A stretch of DNA of 64,000 nucleotides, taken from positions 1,984,001-2,048,000 of the forward strand of contig JAUTDP010000003.1 of the NCBI GenBank assembly GCA_033439795.1. Reading direction: 5' to 3'. The stretch's first letter is position 1, and every line of letters starts with the position of its first letter. The notes under the pieces were generated by a model. The model searched no databases, had not been told where the DNA came from, and saw nothing but the letters and a program-made list of their open reading frames with translations. Source of the DNA: Sordaria brevicollis (taxonomy: Eukaryota > Ascomycota > Sordariomycetes > Sordariales > Sordariaceae). Below are positions 45,291 through 55,414 of the stretch, one piece after another. Position numbers and translations under genes: made by a program.

Positions 45291-46061
45291 GATGTCGATC
45301 GTGGTCGAGTACGAGACGTGCTTCTGAGTGTGTGGTCGCGAGACTTGGACGGTCAAAGCACAAGTTCTCGGATGTGACTTGAGAAGTTGGAAAGAATTAA
45401 GTGGCAGAAGGTCGAAGTTTGGAAACTAGAAATGGGCGGTCAAGGCAAAGCTTGGATGAACCTTACCTGTGCCTCAAACGGCAGCAAGATAGCCATGTGA
45501 ATGGTGTCAAGCACATCAGAGGCACGTGCCGTCAACAGCCTTGCAGCGGTGCTTTTCCGTCCGGTGAATGAGCCAGCCTTGGCCCTCGAGTCTCGGTGAA
45601 TGCCTGGGGCAGCCTCATGATCGCTTTGCGATGTTATCGGTGAGTGTTCAACGTCATGAGAAGTGTTCTGGATATACGATGATGATGCGAGATTGACTTC
45701 GCTAATTTATACAGATGCAGACTAGGTATTCTAGTCGGCAGTGGATGGTGTGATTCATTGTTTCTACTCCTTCGTTTCTCTCCTTGTTGATCTTTTTTCT
45801 TTTTGACTATGCTTTGCTACCCATGGCCATTGTAGCTATCATTCTGCCAACAACTTCCCGCGCTCAAAGAGTTTTTGCTTGAGATACAACCGACAGACTA
45901 TGGGCCAGCCGACCAGCGCCGAATCCTAATCTCGGTACCGTCCTCCCTCTTACTCCCACCTGTTATCAACTTCTCTTCTACCGGCATGGCCAATCCATTT
46001 CCGTACGTACAAAACGAGCCGCTACCTCTGTCCTAGTTCGGGATCTCGTCATCGGATTTCT
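45291..46061. other. Promoter of array gene 8 and spacer
   Basis: Contains GTGAATGG near 45495, GGTGAATG at 45563-45570 and 45595-45602, and AACAGCCTTGCAG near 45532, words of the promoter repeat. A TATAAAT on the minus strand at 45705-45711 is far (415 bp) from the ATG. Confidence 0.45.
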
Positions 46062-46940
46062 TTACTTCGATGGCGATGGAGCAGGCGAGCTACTGGAATG
46101 GCCCAATGGGGCAGGCGAGGGAGACGACTGCAGTGTGGACACGTTCACGGGGCTCGGAAGAAGAGATGACAATGGAGTAGCTTCTGGCAGACCGGATGGT
46201 GTCGAGAGGTCGTTCTGATCGTGGTGCGGCTTCAGTCGGAGAGGAAGGCGGAGAGTGGATGGCGTGCTGCAGTCAAGCTTGGGAGGTATGTTCTCCTTGT
46301 TTTCGTGGTCATGCTTTTTATCGCTGCTCTCTTCCTCGCTATTCTGACCATCGCCGGCTGCGTCGCTGACATGGATTGGCTCGTGTTCGCTGTCGAGGTC
46401 AATGACGGTCTTGGGAACAGCAACTCGAGGCGAGGGCGCAAGGGAGCGGCGTTCCCTGTTCTTCATGTCGGCTTTGATCATCTCGTATCTCTCGTCGTTG
46501 ACCGTCTCGTCATCATCGTCGCTGACTGCCTCCTCATGGTTCTCGTCGTTGACCGTCTCGTCATCATCGACGACCGCGACGACCGGAGTGCTCCAAACTT
46601 CCACCGACTTGACTTCGGCCGTATCTGCCTCGGCGTTCCAGCGGCTCTTGGGACTATCGCGGAGGACGGCTTCACTGCCGAGGGAAAGTCGAGTTGATGT
46701 CGCTGTCTTGTTCTGAGGCTTGGGAGTGTCGGCATAGACTTTGAACCGGAACGTGGTAACGCCGATCGCTCGATCGCTTCTCAGCTTGTTTGCACTACGG
46801 CTGCCTTCTTCGCCGTCGACCTCTCGTTTAGCTCGCCTGGTCGGCTCGCTCTGGACGTGGTGGGCCGGCTTGAAGTAGTCGGTGATCAACGGTGAGCCGC
46901 CACTCTTGGGCTGAGGAGTCTCTGGCAGCTCTGTCGGCAT
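46062..46940 (-). CDS. Array gene 9: PIP-box-like ITDYFKP protein
   Basis: Start ATG at 46940; 292 residues, one exon. SPLITDYFKPAHHVQSEPTR at ~17-36 aligns with gene 8, followed by basic RRAKREVDGEEGSRSANK and FRFKVYADTPKPQNK. Two tandem acidic repeats VVDDDETVNDENHEEAVSD / DDETVNDERYEMIKAD. RRSLAPSPRV and an acidic DLDSEH element follow. C-terminal SSLLPSPVNVS and Ser/Pro tail. It lacks the RLLDDTDGGL motifs found in genes 6 and 8, so it has either lost or never gained them. Predicted disordered and nuclear; function unknown. Confidence 0.85.
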   Translation of the reverse strand: MPTELPETPQPKSGGSPLITDYFKPAHHVQSEPTRRAKREVDGEEGSRSANKLRSDRAIGVTTFRFKVYADTPKPQNKTATSTRLSLGSEAVLRDSPKSRWNAEADTAEVKSVEVWSTPVVAVVDDDETVNDENHEEAVSDDDDETVNDERYEMIKADMKNRERRSLAPSPRVAVPKTVIDLDSEHEPIHVSDAAGDGQNSEEESSDKKHDHENKENIPPKLDCSTPSTLRLPLRLKPHHDQNDLSTPSGLPEATPLSSLLPSPVNVSTLQSSPSPAPLGHSSSSPAPSPSK

Positions 46941-47616
46941 CGCGTCGATTTGATTTGATCGTGAGAAGTGGCGTGGCTCTGTGCAATAGGTTTGAGATTT
47001 GGGTGGCGAGTGCTACCTGGCAGGGACAAAAGCTTTTCCAAGTGTCGCTTGCAAGGGGAGAAAGCTTAGGTTTCCGGAAGAAGAAGCGGACAGGACCAGA
47101 AAGGGAAATTGGCAAGCCAAGACCGGACTTTGATGAACCTTTGAACCTTTGTTAGCACCTCCAATGCCTCAAACTGGCCGCATGAATGGGGTCAAGTTCA
47201 TTCCACGCCGCCAGCAAACGGGTAGTTGAACCTTGACTCTCGACGATGAAGGCTTGAGCCCCACTCGTGGTGAGTTCAAACTGTCTTGGTGTGTCTCCAT
47301 CTTTATGTGGTTATACAGGCTACGACTTCGTTGCGAGATGAATCTGTACTGATATCAAGGCGCAGATGAAAAGCAACTTCATGAATACACATAGTGGGCA
47401 AAACTCTTGATTCCATCCGCGATCATTCCTTAGAGCATGCTATGCTACCCTTACGTACAGCGTTTGCGTGTCCATACTGCCACCCTCCTCCCGACTCGAT
47501 GCTTCACCGGGTACCTTGCTGAGCTCTTAATCACGATTCCATTCCCCGTTCCTCTCTTTAATTTCTAATTCCTCCTGGCCCACTAATCCGTGAACTCCTC
47601 TCGCTATCGCTCCAGC
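46941..47616. other. Promoter of array gene 9 and spacer
   Basis: Non-coding; a diverged GCATGAATGGGGTCAAG word near 47180 resembles GTGAATGGTGTCAAG at 45495. Confidence 0.45.
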
Positions 47617-48144
47617 CTAGGCACCCTCCTCATTGCCTGAGTTGTCTTCGCCTTCCTGAACTGGAGCAAGAATGATGCTCCCAGACGCAACTGCGGACCT
47701 CTCGAAGCAGTTCAGATCATTGTTGGAACCGCTGACGGGCCGATGAACTATGGGGAAGTTCTTCTTGTACTCCCGGATGCGGTCCGCCTTGGTGCCCTTG
47801 ACGGGTATTGCCTGCCCGCTGTGGGCGACTTCGATGCTGCTCAAGTCTTTGCTTGCATTGGAGGAAGAGCGGATAGGAGACCGATGGGGTGAGTCTGGAC
47901 CCCCGGCAGTAGCTTGTGAGACTCGAGGAGACGCAGTGCCAGATGTGGATGTGGGACTGGTGTGATCAGCATGAGACTGAGCTGATTTAGTGTCTCCTTC
48001 GGTTGTGCTAGATCGCTTTGTTGATGGGCTTGCACCGTTGGACTCTTTCGTAGTGCCCTTCGACTGGTCTCCCGGTGTTGCAGAGCCGTCTTTGGGTGCG
48101 ACATCTTTCTTGGTGTTAGGGAAAGGTCCTCGAAGTCTGGCCAT
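47617..48144 (-). CDS. Array gene 10: short paralogue of array gene 7
   Basis: Start ATG at 48144; 175 residues, one exon. N-terminus MARLRGPFPNTKKDV and internal AIPVKGTKADRIREYKKNFP match gene 7 at the same relative places. The middle is Ser/Thr/His-rich (TSPTSTSGTASPRVSQATAG). The KRQKTS basic patch and the long acidic tail of gene 7 are missing; the end is EEGEDNSGNEEGA. A TATATATA lies 157 bp upstream. Probably a duplicate of gene 7 with loss of internal modules. Confidence 0.8.
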   Translation of the reverse strand: MARLRGPFPNTKKDVAPKDGSATPGDQSKGTTKESNGASPSTKRSSTTEGDTKSAQSHADHTSPTSTSGTASPRVSQATAGGPDSPHRSPIRSSSNASKDLSSIEVAHSGQAIPVKGTKADRIREYKKNFPIVHRPVSGSNNDLNCFERSAVASGSIILAPVQEGEDNSGNEEGA

Positions 48145-48300
48145 CGTAAATTCGTAAGTGAGAATTGTGGATCTTTGACGAAACAGTATCGAATTCTCAA
48201 GGGCGTGGAAAGATGAGGTGGTAGCTGCTTTCTTCCTGTTACTGCTCTAGAGGATATCTGTTTAGATACTGTTCGACTGGGATAGGAGCTTACTGGCAGG

Positions 48301-48309
48301 ATATATATA
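48301..48309 (-). promoter_or_regulatory. TATA-like box of array gene 10
   Basis: CTATATATA-type run on the minus strand 157 bp before the ATG. Confidence 0.45.
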
Positions 48310-49071
48310 GTTGGAAGGGAACAGCCAGAGACGACCGTGGATCAGCTCAAAATTTCGCCGCCCTCCCAGCTCACCAAGGTTAACTTTCCATCTCATATAT
48401 GGCGAATCATCACCATCCTGGTGAAGCTACCGAGAGAGGGATCCTTCACTGGATGTCGTCGAAGCAGAAACAATGGGACTAACGCACCAGAGGTATGTCC
48501 TTGCTCTAATTGACTCACGAAATGGATCATAAGCACATGGGACTGCTGACTACGTGAAGGAAGGGACCCGCTATATAACTTACGATGACAAAAGCTGAAG
48601 GTTGCCAAAGAGGACTCAGTGTCAAACGGACTTGGCTAGCGGTCTGGATGACAAGCCCCAAAGTCTTGCCGAAAGATGGAGATTATACGCGGGTGATACC
48701 CGAAAATTGTTTATGCCAGGTGCAGGTGTGAACGTCAATGGGGACTGGTATTCTTTTTCTCGTCTGTCTGTCAATTATCTGACCTTCGTCTATTTCCCCG
48801 AATCCCCTGCTCTGATATCCGCAGTCCTTCGGAAGTGCAAGTGGACTTTACTAGAAATCCCGCCGCGAATAACTGCCCTTTGCTAACTCGATGCACCGCA
48901 GAGTTGACATCAATAAGTTTGTCTCCCGTCCTTCATGGCATTAACTTCCCAGGCACCTAGTTTCACTGTTGCCTTCATCAGTTGGGTTCCATTCTTGACT
49001 GTCCCGAGATCGTCGTTTAGATCCTCCACATCCATTCCACTCTTTTTGACGCTGGGTCAATACTTCATGTA
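48310..49071. other. Spacer between array genes 10 and 11
   Basis: No supportable gene. Confidence 0.4.
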
Positions 49072-49261
49072 CTAGGCCGGCCGTTCCCCCTTCGTGCTGA
49101 CAACTGGTCGAAGTCGGATGGGGAGATGGAGCTGTCCGCCACTATCCGGATTTGGGCGACGGCTTCGGCACTGGCTTAGGCCTTTGAAAGGCCCACGTTG
49201 TAGCTCTTCTGCCAGCACGCCGTAGCCGAGTTTATTGTACGACTTGGGGACCAGCTGCTTC

Positions 49262-49858
49262 TCAGCGGTCTTGCTCAGGGCCCAAACGGGGCTTGATAGA
49301 GGAATTGGTGGGAGGGCCGGCATCTGGTCGATGTCGGATAGGGAGACTCAGCTGCCCAGTACCAGGCATGGTGGTCGAAGTAGCTTCACCCGCACCTGGT
49401 GTGTTCCCGGGTTCATGCTTCAAGTGGTAGTACTCCTCCATAAGGGCTTCGAACGCCCGCACCTTGGCTCGGATTGAATCGTCCGATTCGCCAGAAAAAT
49501 GCTGGGAAGTGGCGTGGTTCGAGTCGACGTCGGTTTTGTCGACACCAGCCTCAAGCTCCTCCACCTTTGCCCGGCGGTCCTTCAGAAAGGCGTACATCTT
49601 CTGCCATTTCTCGTTCCAGGGGTCTTTCTGGCGGTCTTCAATAGTGTCGAGGTAGTCGGTAAATTGGGTGAAGTGGTGGTCGAGAGCGTCTAGGTCATCG
49701 TCATCGAATTCGCGGAAGCGGCGGCGCTTCTGTGGACGTGGTGTGCTCTCGGCGCTGCTCTGTTCCAACTCCATCTTTGTCGTCTTGCGGGGTGTCTGTG
49801 GGAGGGGGGGAACTTGCAGGTGACTGCTGCCCTCGGACGGCGCGTCGGTGGAAGCCAT
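49262..49858 (-). CDS. Array gene 11: basic/acidic coiled-coil protein
   Basis: Start ATG at 49858; 198 residues as a single frame. After a Pro-rich start come a basic patch PRPQKRRRFREF, an acidic stretch DDDDLDALDHHFTQFTDYLD and a helical, probably coiled-coil region (WNEKWQKMYAFLKDRRAKVE). The end is uncertain. The frame closes at 49262 with GQLSLPIRHRPDAG, but a second frame runs to 49072 and ends with GGQLHLPIRLRPV, a near-copy at DNA level (49105-49140 versus 49325-49365). A 49-nt intron (GTGCGG...CTGAG, phase 1) could join them through VSLSDIDQMPALPPIPLSSP. Which end is real is not decided here. Unknown function. Confidence 0.72.
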   Translation of the reverse strand: MASTDAPSEGSSHLQVPPLPQTPRKTTKMELEQSSAESTPRPQKRRRFREFDDDDLDALDHHFTQFTDYLDTIEDRQKDPWNEKWQKMYAFLKDRRAKVEELEAGVDKTDVDSNHATSQHFSGESDDSIRAKVRAFEALMEEYYHLKHEPGNTPGAGEATSTTMPGTGQLSLPIRHRPDAGPPTNSSIKPRLGPEQDR

Positions 49859-50525
49859 GATGGAAGATGATGTTGAAGACGACAGGTGGGTGGTTACGAA
49901 GCTAGGTCAACTTCAATGTATTGGAGGCTGAACGGCGACGACAAAAAGGTGGTGTAATTCTTAAGGTCAGGAAAGAGGGAAACAGAACCCAGGGCCAGGC
50001 TAAATAGCATAGAAGGGGATGCGTCAGATGCGTGTGGATGGCATGATCTTCCAACGCGATGAACGCAGAAGCCGGACCACCCTTTGACTTTGGTCAGGGC
50101 ATCGACTCCTGTGCCATTCCTGGAAACCAAGGACAAGATCACGAGATTCTGTGTGACTCGTTGACCGTCACTAATGACATCTGTAAGAGACTGAAAAGAA
50201 TACCCGTCAAAACGAGAACAATTACGGATCTACGTCCATGTCTTTTGGATTCATAGTATAGCACGACTCTATAGAGGTAACAAACATGAACAAGCACACG
50301 ATGCTTCCTTGGCCAAAAGACTAAACCCGTGAGTTTCTTTTGCTTCTCATTGCCACTGATCCTACCCCATCCTGCTATTCCGCTGAAGACAAGCACAGTA
50401 ACGGGCGTGTCTAACCGCCCTACCACTTTCTCTCATCCCTTGATTCTTGCGTCTGCAACCAGTTTGATGACGCGCGTGGGGATTCAAGAGTGTGGGAAGA
50501 CTCGGAGCAGTCACAGAGCGACGAA
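49859..50525. other. Spacer and promoter of array gene 11
   Basis: No supportable gene; short overlapping frames only. Confidence 0.4.
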
Positions 50526-51038
50526 CTATTTGCTCTCCGGACAGGTAGAGCTGTCCGCCTTGGCGGCCGACTTCGCTTTCGAGCGTAAATTGTAGCTGTG
50601 CGACTTTTCTACCTTGCCACTCGGTTGCGTGACCGTCAAAGGCCTTGCCGTGGTGGCGTACGGGTAGAAACTCCCGCTGTATGACTTGCGGGCGACCATG
50701 CGAGGTTTGTAACTGCGCTTCTTGTCGGGATTGGCTGCGAAATACTTGTCCAGCGCTTCCCTTCTCTCCCTATTCTGCTGTCTCACTAGGTTCAACCGGT
50801 CGCGGTTTGCCTGAACGTCGTCTGGGACCTCATCCTGCGGGGCCTTGCGGGAAGGCGGAGGAAGGATCTGTTGTGTTTGTGAGAACTTGAAGGACTGGAG
50901 TGAATAGGAGATGCTTGTACTTACCTCGGTCGACGTCGACTCCTCGATTTGGTGTTCCTTGCCAGAGATGCCAGGCTCGTTGGACGCTGGGGTAGGGTTC
51001 ACGTCAAGCGTGGGCGACGATGCTTTAGCTTCGGCCAT
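50526..51038 (-). CDS. Array gene 12: small basic protein, probably with one intron
   Basis: Start ATG at 51038. As one frame it has 170 residues. A segment 50924-50868 has a perfect GTAAGT donor and a CAACAG acceptor and is exactly 57 nt, so it is either an in-frame intron or retained coding sequence; spliced length is 151. The central part NRDRLNLVRQQNRERREALD is helical and charged. The C-terminal half is basic with Lys/Ser/Tyr patches (KKRSYKPRMVARKSYSGSFY, KSHSYNLRSKAKSAAK). A TAAATATA lies 66 bp upstream. No recognised domain. Confidence 0.75.
   Translation of the reverse strand: MAEAKASSPTLDVNPTPASNEPGISGKEHQIEESTSTEVSTSISYSLQSFKFSQTQQILPPPSRKAPQDEVPDDVQANRDRLNLVRQQNRERREALDKYFAANPDKKRSYKPRMVARKSYSGSFYPYATTARPLTVTQPSGKVEKSHSYNLRSKAKSAAKADSSTCPESK
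50868..50924 (-). other. Probable in-frame intron of array gene 12
   Basis: 57 nt, GTAAGT...CAACAG, phase 0. Its removal joins TSTE to ILPPPSRK. Because length is divisible by three and no stop lies inside, both spliced and retained forms could be translated. Confidence 0.55.
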
Positions 51039-51103
51039 CGCGGATGATGGTCGTGAGGTTGTGGGTGTTGATTGTACTCGTTGTTCGTTGAAGATTCTCC
51101 CGC

Positions 51104-51111
51104 TATATTTA
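51104..51111 (-). promoter_or_regulatory. TATA-like box of array gene 12
   Basis: TAAATATA on the minus strand 66 bp before the ATG. Confidence 0.4.
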
Positions 51112-51733
51112 AGTTAAGTGAGCTTGGGTGCAGGAGGTATGATGTACGGAGGGTGTACTGCGAAGTATAGATGTTTATAAAAGAGCAAACTAAATGGTTG
51201 GGCAGGTGAAAGCCAAATCGGTAACCTGGATAACCTGAGTCATTTTACACTGACGCAAACTTGCCTGATTGAAGTTTGGATGAGGTCTTAGTTCTGGCAA
51301 CGTGACCCCGGTCTATCATTCATCAATCGTATTGAACTTGTACCTAAAACTATTTCGAAGGACTGCCTCTGGGTGGGATAGCTAACGTGATTCCCATTCC
51401 TGTATCTTGTATCGGCGATATCGCCAATTACAATGAATATCCAGATACACTACTTCTCCTATGCAGCCATAGAAAGGATAGGTTTGTGACGACAAGCAGT
51501 CTGTAAGACCCCAGAGATGTTCCAGGTGCTATTGCCCTGTGTCCGCGATGACCTCTTCCTTTGCTCTTTCAATTCTTCGACGGCGGCCCTTGCACCACGG
51601 AGAAGGAAGCAGCGTATGCAACTTGGACGTGATGTAGCAAGCAGGAACTCAAGTCTGAACGCCTTCTTCCCACATGCCACAAGCGGCAGCATCTCCATCT
51701 CATAGTCTTTATCTGTGTGTTTCCCCCGATCGA
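51112..51733. other. Spacer between array genes 12 and 13
   Basis: No gene with good support. A 92-codon minus-strand frame at 51459-51737 lacks an early ATG and is not convincing. Confidence 0.4.
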
Positions 51734-52896
51734 TCACTGATCTACCGCCCCATCCGCATTCGAAACCAATTCCTGCCCTTCCAGAAATGCCTCCCGCGCT
51801 TCTTCATCCCCTTCCTGGGTGAAGTATTCCCTGTTTTACAACTTTGATATCCACCCAATAACCGCCTCTTTTACCCTCTTCCGCCTAGTTCTCCTGACTG
51901 GGCCATCGACGTATCATCTACCACCGCTTCTCCCTCCACGCCCAAAGGTCCCTCCAGATTGTCCTTCTTGTGCTCTCTCCCCTTCGTCTCAGAGTCTATC
52001 CATCTCTCCTCTTTCCTATAGCCACTCTCCGGACGTCAACGTTGTCCGTCTACTGTTCCCCCTACTCTACTATTCCTCTGAGCACCCCGGCTCTCTTCCC
52101 CTTCCCCCCATCCTTCCTAGGTCATAAGGGGAGGGTGGGGATGATGATGACGATGACGATAACGAGGATGATCCTGAACAAGGCGTCCCCTCGGGCTCCA
52201 GGAACCAAAGAAGCAAGAAAGGCTTGGGAGAAGTTGAAGGCCAAGAGTGGGGTGTCCGTGAGAGACGTTGCGGGACGGCGGTGGACGAAGAGAAGGAGGG
52301 GGTTGGGATTGATATCGATCTGATAAGGGAATTTGTCGGTCTGGCTGGTGGAAAGTGTGAAGAAGATGGTTGAGGTGGTGGGAACGGTGTTCGAGGAGAA
52401 TCTGTGTTGGCTTCGATGCTGGCGATGATGTCGTCGCTGGTGTGGTTGGCGGTTGAATCCTGACCGGTAGACTCTTTGTCTTCGTTGGAGTTGTCTTCGG
52501 TCGGACTGTCGCCGATCGTGTTGGTGTCGTGTATATGCACATCTACCCAATCCATCATGACAATATCTTCGTCGACATCCGACAGGCTACTACTGTCGTC
52601 ATCATCGTGGTGTCACCTCTATCGACATCGTCCACCAGTGGCGGATACGTAACCGACTCTCTCGTTCGTTCACGGGTCTCCTCGTAGACTTCCCCTTCGC
52701 TCGTCTTTTGCCGTTTGGCCAGTCGATCATCTTCATCGTTGCGCTTTCTCTTGGTTTGATGCTTGCCATCAGCTGGAGCTTCTGGACTATCGCCTCCCTC
52801 GTGTTTTACCCAGCTTGTGCTGGTGCCTTCACACGCCGTTTTCCAGCTCTCGTCAGAGCTAGGCGGCGAATCGGTCTTCTGGGCCGGGAGCTCCAT
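51734..52896 (-). CDS. Array gene 13: acidic protein with KRQKTS basic patch; exon structure uncertain
   Basis: Start ATG at 52896 (MELPAQKTDSPPSSDE). The first frame has the nuclear-signal candidate KRKRNDEDDRLAKRQKTSEG, close to array gene 7, and LVDDVDR. Near 52610 coding switches frame. Either a 50-nt intron (donor GTGACA, acceptor CGAAG, phase 1) is removed, or a one-base shift is present, since the skipped part reads HHDDDDSSSLSDVDEDIV, natural for this protein. The second frame (MMDWVDVHIHDTNT, then Pro/Ser-rich) stops at 52070. Two further phase-compatible introns (52085-52025 and 51874-51831) would add GYRKEERWIDSETK... and end with EYFTQEGDEEAREAFLEGQE, a diverged GD-AW module, stopping at 51734. 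The core 52070-52896 is well supported, the extension less so. Confidence 0.55.
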
Positions 52897-53221
52897 TTGG
52901 TCGATGAACTTCAACACCAGCCATGTCTGTGGGAAGGATGCAAGCTCTTGCGGGAGGAAAGAACTTCGGACACCAGCCACATAGCTAGGTACCTACTGGG
53001 TAGCGAACAACAAACAACAAGTACCGCGGTGGTAGGCTGGAAAGAGAGCAAACAGATCAACAAAGGAGAAAGACGGGAATCCAAACTGTTGTAAAACATG
53101 ATTCTTTAACTGAACTAGAGTTCCTTCTATTGCGCTATTACGTCCGTCCGCCTAAATGCCCAAATTACTGGCGGTCTTTCGACCACCCCAAACACCTACC
53201 TACCTTCTAGTCCTTGTTGAC
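52897..53221. other. Promoter of array gene 13, cut off by the MULE
   Basis: Only about 325 bp of normal composition separate this ATG from the Mutator-like element, so upstream regulatory sequence, including any promoter repeat, has been displaced. Confidence 0.45.
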
Positions 53222-53229
53222 CATGGCAA
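53222..53229. repeat. Target-site duplication of the MULE, left copy
   Basis: CATGGCAA next to the element start GGGACATGC; right copy TATGGCAA differs by one C/T. Confidence 0.85.
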
Positions 53230-53356
53230 GGGACATGCTCGGGACGCAGTGTCGGTTTCTAAATACGCAGTATCACTACGTACGTAGCATTATCTACCCA
53301 AACCATACTACGTACGCAGTATTATATAATCCCTAACCCTAATATTCTTAAATATC
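53230..53356. repeat. Left terminal inverted repeat of the MULE
   Basis: Pairs with 58999-59121. Shared blocks include GGGACATGCTCGGGACG, CGTACGTAGCATTATCTACC and ATACTACGTACG, ending with the telomere-like CCCTAACCCTAA. Contains the palindrome CTACGTACGTAG. Confidence 0.88.
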
Positions 53357-54060
53357 GCCAATATTACCCCTTTTTCCCGGGAAACTTTCATATTACAATT
53401 TTATTACTTTATTATTATTAAGAATAATACGAATACGTTTAAACTCCTCTAAACGCTCTTATAAATACTAAATCTCACTTCGATTATTATTAACCCCGAA
53501 AGGGGTATTACAAGGACGTTTATAATATAGTAATTTACTATTAACGAATAATAGCCGCTACTAATATAAATCGTAGAGACCTTCTATTCGAATTATATTT
53601 ATATTAATATAATTATTTTTTATTATTTCTACTAATTATAAGTCTAAAATATATTATAGGTAATAAATAATAGGTAATAGGCAATAAGCAAGGGTATAAA
53701 GGGACGTACGCCGTAATAAATAACGTACTATCCCTCGTTTCCTATTAATATTTCGCCGTTAAAGTTTAAAATATAAAGGATTCGGGCGGGGCGTATAATT
53801 AAAACGGGGGAACCTCCTTTTTTTACTAATTTTTACTAAATTAAAAAGTCGTAATCCTTAATATAATATTATTATATATTCCCTATTATTTTTCTTATTA
53901 ACTTTACGGCCCTCCTACTCCTTATTATTATTAGAATTAATATAAACGAATTAATAACCTCAATAACCTATTTCTTACGAATAAATTATTATTATTCGTT
54001 ATAATTAAATAAAGTAAGAGGGTTACTTAAAAGAACAACTACATATATTTACTCAATTAT

Positions 54061-54115
54061 TAACTTCTCCTTCTCCTTCTCCTTCTCCTTCTCCTTCTCC
54101 TTTTCCTTCTCCCTT
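54061..54115 (+). repeat. Pyrimidine hexamer microsatellite
   Basis: About eight imperfect CTTCTC/CCTTCT units inside the AT-rich MULE interior. Confidence 0.9.
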
Positions 54116-55174
54116 TCAACGAATTTTATTATAAAAGTAACCAACTCTAGGTTAGAACTAAAAGAGTCGTCAATTTAATCTATTTAAACCTTAATAACAA
54201 AATATATAAAAGAATTTAAAAATTCGGAAGAAATATTAAAAACTCTAATACTATTACTTATTTTATTACCTATATTAATATCGTTAATAACCTCCTATTA
54301 GAATTTACGCTAGCGAAAAAAAGGCTTTAGCGTTTAATTATTCTTTACAATCTTTTTAATAATAACGGTAATCTTCCCCTTCTTCTTAATCTTTTTAATC
54401 TTTTTAATCTTCTTAATAGTAATAATCTTCCCTTTTTTTTTATTTTCTTTATTTATATTTTTTATATTAAATATTTACTAATCCTTAGGCAACGTAACGG
54501 CGTTATTCTTAGGGCAACCCCTAATCCTTTTAATAATTTTAAAGTCTTTAATCCGTATATAAAAATCCCTTTAATTTAAAGGGATTCGAATATAATAACG
54601 GTAATAAATATCCCAACGATTAAATTATTCTTTAACCATAATCTTAACCAAAATTATATAATAATAAAAGATATTATACTATTTCTAAACCGTATAGCGA
54701 TATTCCCTAAAGTCTTTTATTAATTTCTTTAATAAAAATATAATAAATTAAGTAATTCGAAATTAATAGCGGATAAAAATAAAACCGTTATATATAATCC
54801 GTTAAGGTAAAATCCCTAAAACTTCTATCCCTAATCCAGTAAATTCACTACGGATCTTAACATCCTAATTAATAATATCCCTCTCCCACTCGTACTTTTT
54901 TCAAATTACTATTAAATAAATAGCTTAATATAAAGAGAATAAATCGGTCTTACCAATAATTAAATACCCCTTAATTTAATAATTTATCAATTTATTGGGT
55001 AAAATAATAATTAAACCAAAATTACGATATTAAGAGGTATAATAACGAACCTATTAATAACGAACGCCTATATAAATCTCTTAAAAATATAATAAAACCT
55101 TCTATTAATTAATAAAGTCCGTAATAAGCCTTTACTAACGCTAAAAAAAACTAAATTCATTTAAAGCAAAAACT

Positions 55175-55179
55175 ACTAT
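55175..55179. repeat. Target-site duplication of the LTR element, left copy
   Basis: ACTAT, corresponding to ACCAT at 57358-57362 with one C-to-T change. Confidence 0.75.
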
Positions 55180-55414
55180 TATAACGGCATAGCCGTTAGG
55201 GTCCTCATATAACGTTATAGACTATTACTGGGACTGTCGCTGGCAGTTACCTGTCGGTGCCATTCACTTGTCGCTAGGTCTAGGTATAAAACCCCGACCA
55301 GCATATCCCACCTTCCGGATTTGGAAGTTTCCCTTCTTCTCCTCAATTTAATATTTTCGATTTAACGTATGCCTCGCTCTGTCCTTAAACGTACAAAGGC
55401 CTCGCGCCGTCACA
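55180..55414 (+). repeat. 5' LTR
   Basis: 235 bp, same length as the 3' LTR. Retains C and G where the other has T and A (for example CACTTGTCGC versus TATTTGTCGC), so this copy is less mutated. Contains GGTATAAAACCCCG, a plausible TATA box. Confidence 0.92.

Noticed and set aside
52090..52370. Plus-strand acidic frame (DDDDDNEDD... IDIDLIREFVGLAGG)
   Set aside because: Complementary to the Pro/Ser-rich end of array gene 13; it has no start, and the minus-strand reading fits the neighbouring genes better. Not fully excluded.
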